64,000 bases of DNA. It comes from Daphnia pulex (lineage: Eukaryota > Arthropoda > Branchiopoda > Diplostraca > Daphniidae). The stretch spans positions 8,588,501 to 8,652,500 of the forward strand of contig NC_060021.1 of NCBI RefSeq assembly GCF_021134715.1, in the 5' to 3' direction. Below are positions 55,628 to 64,000 of this stretch, one piece after another; positions within the stretch are counted from its first letter, which is position 1, and each line of letters begins with the position of its first letter. The position numbers and the translations under genes were made by a program. Below the pieces are notes generated by a model. That model did no database searches. It was not told the DNA's origin and saw only the letters and a program-made list of their open reading frames with translations.

Positions 55628-58600
55628 ATGTCCGACAACTTCATTTACGGCGACATCACAAGGTAAATAAATAAATCATAAGCGATTCTCTTTCTCTCCT
55701 ACGTACAGCATTCCTTAATTTTTTCTCCAGTTGTTATCGGTTTCCTTCTCTCTCTCTCTTTCTCGTTGTTTTTATCTCTTTTTCCTCTTTGGCCTTATCT
55801 CACGTGATCTCACTCGCTATTGGTCGGACGTGACGTCTTGTAGCGTCGCTTCTAATAACACACACCCCACCCGAAAAAGCTTTAAAAATAGAAGCCGACG
55901 TCATTGTGCTTCGTTTTTCTTCTGCCTTGTGTGTGTGTGTGCGCGCGGGTAAAAGGGGCCGCGCGGACGGCCGCCATGTCTTTTTTTCACGGACCGAGAG
56001 GGGGGGCCCGTGAACCGCGCGCTCCCGTTCTATCAATAGCCGCTCTGGCCGAGCTTGGAGTAACCCACCACACCGACAAGTAAAACAGGAAGAAAAGAAT
56101 AGACCGGGTTCCTTTTTCCGTCCAATTCTTTTTGCGACGGCTCAGGCAGAAGACGAAAAGGCCAGTGATCCTAAAGATGAAGCCGACGAAATTCATTTCC
56201 AGCCGTCATGTCATGAAACTCGGCCGACCGAAATTCCGTCCGTGAATGGCCGTCACATTCTGCCTGACGTTTGGACTTTGGGACGTGCCAAGTCTGTCGT
56301 GTATGCACACTGGCAACTATAGCGTCGCAAAATGATTAAGCCGACGCAATCAACAACAACAACAACAAAAGAAAAGTTATATCACATGGCGGAACGTTCG
56401 CCGGCACTGGCCATTTTCTGCTTCTCTGAATTTGGCCAAAATTGGGGAGAGAGATTGTGAACGCGGGATTAGATGTTATTTACAAGAGATGATGATGAAG
56501 CAGTTTAGTCAATAAGAATTTGGCGCGTATCGCATGTTTCGGTACTTGGGAACTCTCCGTGTAGGTTCCGACTGCTGGGCGATGACATCACGACTGTTGA
56601 TGTCACACGAGTTTCTACGGTAGTACAACGGCCGTGCCAAACTTGACTTTTTTTGGTCAAAAGCAGAAAAAGGAGGGAAACGGCACATGGGACGAGACAG
56701 TTTCTGATGTAATCGCCCACCTTGTCTCTCCCTTTTTGAATAATTACTGCGCACCACCAACCGTAGACTCTGGGGCGCGCAGTTTGAAAAAGAGAAATGA
56801 GACGGAATAAGTTTGACTGTGTGTCCCTAGCAACAGACGATCAACAGCAAGAAGAAGAAGAAGAAGAAGAGTCTCCTTTAAAGAGATGGGGAAAGAAAAA
56901 AAAAAGGGCTCGGCATCGAGTCAAAAAATGAACACGCAAATGGAAAATGAAAAATGTTCTGGCCGCTAGAAAAACTTGTCCCGCATTTTCGTTTTCCACC
57001 GCAAATTTGCCCATTTTTCATATTATTTGATACTCCATACAATGTCTCGTTTCTTTTTGCTCATCATTAAGTTTTATTTTAATTTTAAATCCGGACGATG
57101 GAAATGATGGAAGGAGACAGTGTTGTTTGGGTGACTCTCCCATCCGGTGTGGGGTGGGCCACGATAGAAGAGGGGGGAGGGGAGCTTTTGCGGGTTTATA
57201 ATATATACGGTTTGGTTTCGGTTAGGACATCCACCCAAAAGAGGGGGGAATGAACAAAAAAAAGAAAAACAACACGCTGCTGCATTCACGAACGAAGCGA
57301 AAGAAGAGAGAAAAAGGGAATGAATAAGAGTCCCGTCCGTCCAGCCAAAAATCAAGCGCCCCGTCGGCACAGAGCGCCGCGTAGTTGAGCCGCTCACGTC
57401 ATCGACATACTTAGATCTTTTTTCCTTTTTATTTTTTCATTTTATTTTAACAACATTTTCTGGCGCGCGCGCGCGACCGAGCTCGTCTGTTCGTGATGTG
57501 TGTTGAACGGTTCTCGATTTGATTCCTGCAGGGGAACCTTTTTTTTTTCTTTTTTATTTATTTGCCTTTTTGTTTCCTACATTTCAAAAAAGTTATGCCT
57601 TTACTCCTTCCGTATTGGTGGATACTAAAAATATCCGAAAAACCCGTCATCTTTTTATTTTTACTTTTCGTCGCGGATATTTTCTTTTTCTTTTTTTTTT
57701 CTCGTTGATTATTTTGATAGCCATTTTTGTTTTGGGGTCGGATAAAAAGGGGAGACACACAAAATGAAGGGAAATTAAAGTTTTATTTGAAATTTGAAAA
57801 TGATTTATGTAATACCGGGTTGTTGTCCTCCCCTTTTAACATCTTTTTCTGCTGGTCGTTTTCGTCAGGAAGAAATTATAAAGGAACAGACTGTGAAACC
57901 GATTGAGTCTTTCTCAGTTCCTTGTTTGGACACTTGTCGTACGTGTTAAGAATTATTGGAATTGAACGTTTCCCTAATGGTGGGGGCTCGTTTTTTTTGT
58001 TTCTTTATTTTTCTCTTTTGAAATATTTTTGTGTTTGTGGAGTCCTTGATGGCCGATGCAGGAGAGCAAAGAGACCGAGCGAGTCAAAGAGAAGAGAAAA
58101 GGAATGATATTATACCAACAGCGATCGGTGCCAAGGTTGCGTGTGACTTGTGCCTTTGGACTTTGGAGGTCGTCGTCACGCTGCGATTCGCCCCTCCTGT
58201 CGTAGTAGCCGCCGACAGCAGCACATCGAAAAAGGGCAAAAGATGAGGGAAGAATTTGATTTTTCACATCTTTGTCTTTCCGATCCTCATTTCGTATAAC
58301 GACCACCATTTCATAAGATTTATTCTTCCAACCGACGACTGATCTGAATCCATTGAACGCTCCCGATCGCCAGTCACGATTTCTTCTTTCGGGAAACCAA
58401 AAATTCAAATTCAATTGACCCGCCCCCCCGCACTCGGCTGTGTGATGAGCTTTTAATGATTTCCAGAGAGAGTCGAGGCGATGGTTAATGATGATGATGA
58501 TGTCATCCGTCGTGAGAGAGCTGCTGGCGTGCAAAGGCATTTGATCGCGTCGAGGAACTCGACTCGCTTTTGTGTTTCGTGCAGAATTTTTCTGTTTCAG

Positions 58601-61600
58601 TTTTTGTTGTTTTGTTTTTCTCCAGCCGCCGAAATGTTTTAACGAATTTTCGTTTGACTAGGACAAGGTCGGCATTTTTGCCCATCGACACCTTTTATAG
58701 TTTGACAGTCCAATGATTCACGCCGTAGGAGTTCACGCCGTCGATGTTTGCGTGTCAATTGCTCTCGAGAAAATCTCGTCTTGACGTCATCACTTGTTAG
58801 AGGACACACTCGAAGAGGGAGAGGTTTTCCAAGAAGAAACACACACGTGACCAATGCGAAAATGAACAGCGTGATGACCTAATCGCTTTTGATATATTTT
58901 TCTCATATCTTTTTTTCGTTTATTGGCTTCAAACCAGTGGGGAGAAAAATCCTGTGCGGCGTATCAAATTTGGTCGCCGTAAAAGGTCATCTTTTCTCTT
59001 CACTCGTTTGCTGTTGTTGTTGTTGCTCTGGCGTGATGATAATGATCGACTGACAATGAAATAAGTCTCCCTTCTTTCTGGCCTATCGCCGTCATCATTC
59101 ATGGGCGTTGGTCGCCACACCAAAAGGCTCCTTAAATAGAAATTACAAACTCGCGCACACACACAGGAAAAGTCCTGTCTCCTATATATAAAGAGAATCT
59201 GTTTGGCTCTCCCCCTGCTTTCTTCATTGTAGTCAATCATCTTCCGTCATCCTTCCTCGTGAATGACGTCACTTTTTTTTCTTCGTCTCCTCCCTCCCCA
59301 TAAAAAAAAATGTTTCAAAATAACGAAACCATCCAGACCAGATGTCAAAATGTTTAACGGCTATAGGGATCAAGTTGGATAGTTTTAAGAGCCACCCGGA
59401 CCCCAGCGAACCCCCCCTCCAACATCCGTCAGTTGTCATTTTCAATCACGCAAAAGTCTTGAGCTCCAACACTTTTTTGGCAATGTCTCGTTTGGCTTTT
59501 TGTTGTTGTCTCTTCCCGTTTGTTTTTTGACGGACGACGTCGTTCGTTAACTTGGATGTCGTCGTCGACGTCCGGCGTGCCACAGTCGCCATTCAGTGCG
59601 TGCAAAAAGATTTCCCGTTTGCAATATGACAAAAAGCGGATCCTGGAGAATGGCAACGTCGTCGACGTGACATTGGAATTGGGTCAAACTTTTCGCTTGA
59701 GCATTTCGTTGGTTGTTTTCACTTCGACATCTTTATGTCTTTGATATTTTCGTCAAACGTTTATTATTGTCTCCGTCTGGGTCCTTGTGTATTTGGGACT
59801 CGTGTGCACACATCAGAGATAACAAGACTTTTGTACACATAGTAGTCTCGCTCATTTATTTTTCCGACGATGACGTCTGCTCCTAGATTTCCCTCTTAAC
59901 GACCACGACCGCGCGCCAATGGCGAAACGAGTTTGGTTTTATTCTGTTTTTTCCCCCTCCGTTTGTCCGCCTAGGATCTTGTGCAATTTTTAACAAAATT
60001 TTTTTTATTTTTAAGCAACGAAAAAATGTTGCGCGTTTTCATTGACCGCAAATGCGGTGGTTTCGAGCGTAAAATAAAACCCGTACGCTCGGCAGTTGCG
60101 TCATCATTCCGCCCCGTTTTGAAATACCCGAAAGGAAGGAAAACGGCTCGAATTGGTGAAAATGTTTTGTTTGTTTGTTTGTTTTTTCTCAAGTCAACGG
60201 ACGTAGGTAGCAAACAGCTGGCGTCTTGCGTCACACGCCGTACGTCTGTACTGTACAATTTACACAATAGTGGACTTGTGTGTGATGGATTGCGTACAGG
60301 CATCGCGAAGATATTCACGAACGAATTTGATCCACTGAGAAACTTTTTTCGTGGATTAGATAATCCACGTTGAAAGGATGACTGCATGAAAATGCATTTT
60401 ACTTTTATCGCACGTTGCCTCCATAGAGGCTGCTGCTTATCTGATAGAGTTTCGAGTATTTGAATAGTTGTGTCAGTTCCATATTGGATCACCTGTGGGC
60501 GTAGTCCATTGTACAATGTCTTCTCTTCTCTTACCTGCGTTTTTATTGTGGATTTTTAAAACCGGCGTTCCGTGTTGTTGTTGTTGTTGTTGTTGTTGTT
60601 TTATTATTTTATTTTCTTCGGTGCGGAAAGGAATGGCAATAACCATCAAACGTCGGACCCCGGAGTCCGAATGCGATGAAATAAAAATTTCGGCAGAAAA
60701 GGAAATGAATCACTTGATTATAATCGCGCGGTGACTGGCCAGTGGTGCCAGGTACGGGCGTCAGGAAAAACTTGAAATAGTCATCGCACAACTTCTCTCT
60801 CTCTCTCTTTTGGATGGGGGGAAATAATTCTGAGTCAATATCTCGGAATATTACACAACACCGCAACAATAAGCGGCATCGATATTTTATTTCCCGGTGA
60901 AATTTGAATACGCAGAAAGAAAATAATTGTTTTGAATTATTGCGCGCTCGCGCGGTACCTTTTCGGTCGAAACGAGGATGATATTATTATTTTTTCCAGT
61001 CGTGACATCATCATTGCCGACGTGAGAGTTGACGCTATTGTTGACACAGAAAAAGACAAACATTTTTAAAATCCTGTTGCGCCATCCCGATTACGTACAC
61101 TCGAAACGTGTGTGTGTCTATACGCACACCTGGTGGTGCCTCCTCCCACTGTGTTGCCAAGGCCTACCTACTTGATACTTTTTGTATTATTTATTTTTGT
61201 TTCTAAACCAGGAAAAAAAAAAGATTTCACGAAGGGGCGTTGTGAACGATTTCAATCACGCTCCCCCCCTCTCGAAATGTTTTTTTTTTCTTCTTCTTCT
61301 GGTAGTAGGGAGATTGGGTGGAGTGCACAATGTACATTTTCATCGGAATGATGAAGTCAGACACTGCAGATGCAGCTGTGCGCTCACCTCGTCGGCGCAC
61401 GGGTGGAAACAACAACAACAATCAACGAATCAGAAACCGAGAAGAAATCATTTCGAACGTTATCTAAAGGGTGTCCATTTTTCCGTGCGATGACGCCACC
61501 ACCGTCCCTTTTCTTATTCAGAAAAATATAAGATTCTTATTCTCGATCCGCCACTTACTCCACCTGTGCTTCGCTCGGTTAGATTTCAAATCCCGCGCTG

Positions 61601-64000
61601 CTACTGCTACACAGAAGGCAAAAGCCAATGGCCTTGTGTGTTGCGTTCAAGTGCCCGATTGTCCAGTTTCTCTCTGTCCGTTTCTTTTTTTTCGTGTGTG
61701 CACTTTTTCTGACCCTCGAGGCTTCGATGACTTCAGCGGTGAGTCAAATAATCATAAAAGCAAAAAAAAAGGAAAAAGAAAAAGAAAAAGAAAGAATCCC
61801 GCGTGATGCCGTCATCGTGGGCGCTCTGGTGGGACCCTACCGCATCTTGAGCTCGGCTTCAAGTAATGGAACAAGACGGGACTGGAATATACGACACATG
61901 TGGGCTCGATCAAAGGAAAAAAAAAACAGGATTCGACATGGACGAGTACGAGAATCGCAACGGACGTTGATCGATTGATTGAGTTTGTTAACTTCTTCTG
62001 TTTTTTTTGCCCGAATCATCAGGTCCGTTCATATTCGGCTTTTTTTTTTGTTGGGTTCGGGACCTTAAATGGAATCTCCTCTACACGCTCGAGAATGAAA
62101 AGAAAGAAAGAAAAACGGCACCGTTTTATTTATACAGTCCTATCAAAAGTTGCGCTGCTTTTGGCGTGTAATGTTGTATAAAACTGCCGGGGCCGGTGTG
62201 TGTGTGTGGGCGGGCGATTTGAACGCTGCCTCGGGACACCAACCCTAATCTGTCATGGGTCGTCACCTTTTAAGTTGTTCTCCGCTGCTGCTGCTGCTGC
62301 TGGCTGACTACTACTATGGTGGTGTAGTTCAACACAGAAAAGAAGTTAGATCATCAGTTTTTAAAATAGGGTATTAGGTAGTTGTTGGTTGGTTGGACTC
62401 ACTTTGATATTCTGACACACCGGGCTGAGGTCATCATCGCTATCTTTTTCCATGTTGTGGCTGAGCGATAACTTGTTTTTTTCTTTCTCCCCCCTTGTGG
62501 TGTCGTTGTGGTTCACCTGTTGGCTAATGGATGGGAGGCTCATTCTCTATCCTCCCCACGTCATCTATAACTACTACACCAGGCTCTACTACGCCTCTCT
62601 CACACACTCTCTCTCCTTCTTATTTTTCTTCTTCTTCCCACTCTTGCGGTTGCTTAGTATTCATCTGCTCTCCGCTCGTTCACTTGTCTCGTTTGTAGTC
62701 GTTGCCTCATTTTCTCTTTTCAATTTTCATTTGTTTTCTTTCTTCTTTCTTCTTCGCTGTTGTTGTTGTTGTTGTTGTTTCCTTTCCTCGTTTCTTCACC
62801 TGCCGCCATTCCAGTGAATTCTCGTTCAGTTCAGTTTGAGACGTCGTCGGCTCACCACACTCTATTTTGTTTTTTTGCCATTTCTCCCGCACCCCCGTGG
62901 GTTGTTGTTGTTGTTGCCGTTTGACAGAGAGTTGTACGAGATATGGTGCCGCGTGGTGCCCAACGGCAGCGCCGTCGTCAGTGAAACCCAGCGGCTGCAA
63001 TCGCTCTTCCACCAGGCCAGCGTCTACCCGTCGCAGTCGCAGATCCTGGAGATGATCCATTGCGCCAGAGAGCGCGAACTGGTGCAGGTACCACAGCAAC
63101 AACAGCAGCAGCAGCAGCAAAGCCAATCTCAACAGGAGGAGGAGCCCGTTGTAGTCCCTTCGTCGGCGTCGGCCGTCATGACGTCCGCCGTCAATTGCTC
63201 ACCGACCGATCCTCGGGATTCGTCGAGATCCAAAGACCAGACGGACGGATGCGGACTCCAGCAGCGCAACTATTTGACGTTTGGCGAATTCTGTCTCTTC
63301 GCCAACGAGTTGCGCAAATGCTACGAACGAGAGTAAGTCAATTATTTGAGAGAAAACGTGAAATGTTTGGTGGCCTTTTTCTTTTCTTTTCTTTTTGAAA
63401 ATGATTTATTTTTTTTTTCTGGTGGCCGGACTGGGCTGGATGATGAGAGGAGGCAGTGGGGGGAGGGGGGAACGACTGGGCACTACGTGGTTCATTAATT
63501 CGGTGGCCGTGGGCGAAACCATCTACCCTTTTTGTCTGTTGATTATTTATGATGTAGACATAGAGAGGAACGAAAGAGAGACTGTGAAATGTATTTATGG
63601 CCACTAACGTAATAGTTGGATGAATGTTTGTTTCACGTGAGATGGTATCGGCTGGCTTTGGGGGAGAACCGGTCGATGGCGCCATAAGCCTCCTAACTTG
63701 ACTCTCGAGATAGAATACTAGTAGGAAAAAAAAAGGCCCTTTAGGAATATATAGAATCAAGCGGTTATGATTTTCTTTTTTCGAAAATTTATTTAAACAT
63801 TTTTTCTGGTTGCGTGCCGCAGGATACCTCGACCGACGCAATTGTCGAAATTGGTCGACATCAAGGGCAACGACAAGAAGATGACCGACCGCAAGATCTC
63901 AAGTTGTTTTTTTTTTTGAAGATTTTCAATTATTATTTTTCTTTTAAATTGAAATGTGGGTCGATTTGCCAATTTATTTTCCGTGCAGAATCTGCCGCCA
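55628..64000 (+). CDS. Protein with EF-hand-like region, 5' part only
   Basis: Exons 55628-55662, 62928-63332, 63823-63902 (weak GTTGTT donor) and 63989 to the window end; the rest lies outside. The start ATG 55628 gives MSDNFIYGDITR and is the only in-frame ATG; the frame stays open for 600 bases upstream, so the leader is unusually free of stops. Exon 2 encodes ELYEIWCRVVPNGSAVVSET, then a helix (RLQSLFHQASVYPSQSQILE), a Gln-rich linker (QQQQQQQSQSQQEEE), and YLTFGEFCLFANELRKCYER. The pattern helix, loop, then 'LTFGEFCLFANEL' resembles a degenerate EF-hand pair split by a low-complexity insertion. I do not recognise the family. The first intron is 7.3 kb, by far the longest read here for this gene. 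Confidence 0.6.
55663..62927 (+). other. 7.3-kb first intron of the EF-hand-like gene
   Basis: No exon recognised. It holds simple sequences ((GAA)n 56851-56870, (GTT)n 60572-60600, (TTG)n 62758-62779), a GC-alternating run near 57,463-57,475 and a homeodomain-type palindrome at 60,350. Alternative first exons cannot be excluded. Confidence 0.45.
60350..60369. promoter_or_regulatory. Palindrome with two GGATTA/TAATCC sites
   Basis: CGTGGATTA, GA, TAATCCACG: nine complementary bases on each side of a two-base centre, containing two head-to-head Otx/Bicoid-class core sites. Functional role is inference. Confidence 0.35.

Noticed and set aside
57241-57255. GAGGGGGGAATGAAC, an exact match to the core of the array promoter element
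   Set aside because: None of the other module elements and no gene start is nearby; most likely chance in a G-rich stretch.

Overview
The window looks like nuclear DNA of an arthropod, most likely a branchiopod crustacean such as Daphnia. Genes are split by short GT-AG introns (often 57-80 bases), many promoters carry a TATA box, and the proteins are clearly metazoan (ABL kinase, EVI5, RPL28, NDUFS5). A RAD52 gene is present, which Drosophila and nematodes lack. The organism call is inference; no marker gene fixes the species.

Bases 1-10,300 hold a tandem, same-strand array of seven small genes for secreted glycine-, tyrosine- or proline-rich proteins; the first is cut by the window edge. 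Five share a signal peptide split after 5-6 codons by a phase-0 intron. Four carry a D-Q-x-(T/P)-x-(E/Q)-Q-R motif just before the glycine-rich tail. Most share an upstream DNA module (AGAAAGTTAC, a G-run followed by AATGAACTT, TGTAGGTC(A), CTACCTG) 110-185 bases before a TATA box. This array is the least familiar system in the window.

Bases 10,400-14,200 hold two minus-strand housekeeping genes, RAD52 (seven coding exons) and NDUFS5 (two exons). A two-exon plus-strand gene at 15,859-16,393 encodes a small secreted protein with peptide-hormone-like features. The minus strand from 27,250 to 18,292 is an Abl tyrosine kinase with 13 coding exons and two alternative first exons, one of them coding for a myristoylation-type N-terminus as in vertebrate ABL1b. 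About 13 kb without a recognisable gene separates it from EVI5, a plus-strand TBC-domain RabGAP (40,744-51,149, 17 coding exons, with an alternative short first exon at 44,566). EVI5 ends tail to tail with RPL28 on the minus strand, whose two introns each hold a matching C/D-snoRNA-like segment. The last 9 kb is the 5' part of a plus-strand gene with a 7.3-kb first intron and an EF-hand-like region, running off the window.

The secreted-protein array seems to be a locally duplicated, co-regulated unit, perhaps cuticular or defensive. The remaining genes are ordinary cell-biology genes with no evident functional link. Exon borders were read by eye from splice sites, reading frame and remembered homologues; reading-frame phase closes at every junction given.
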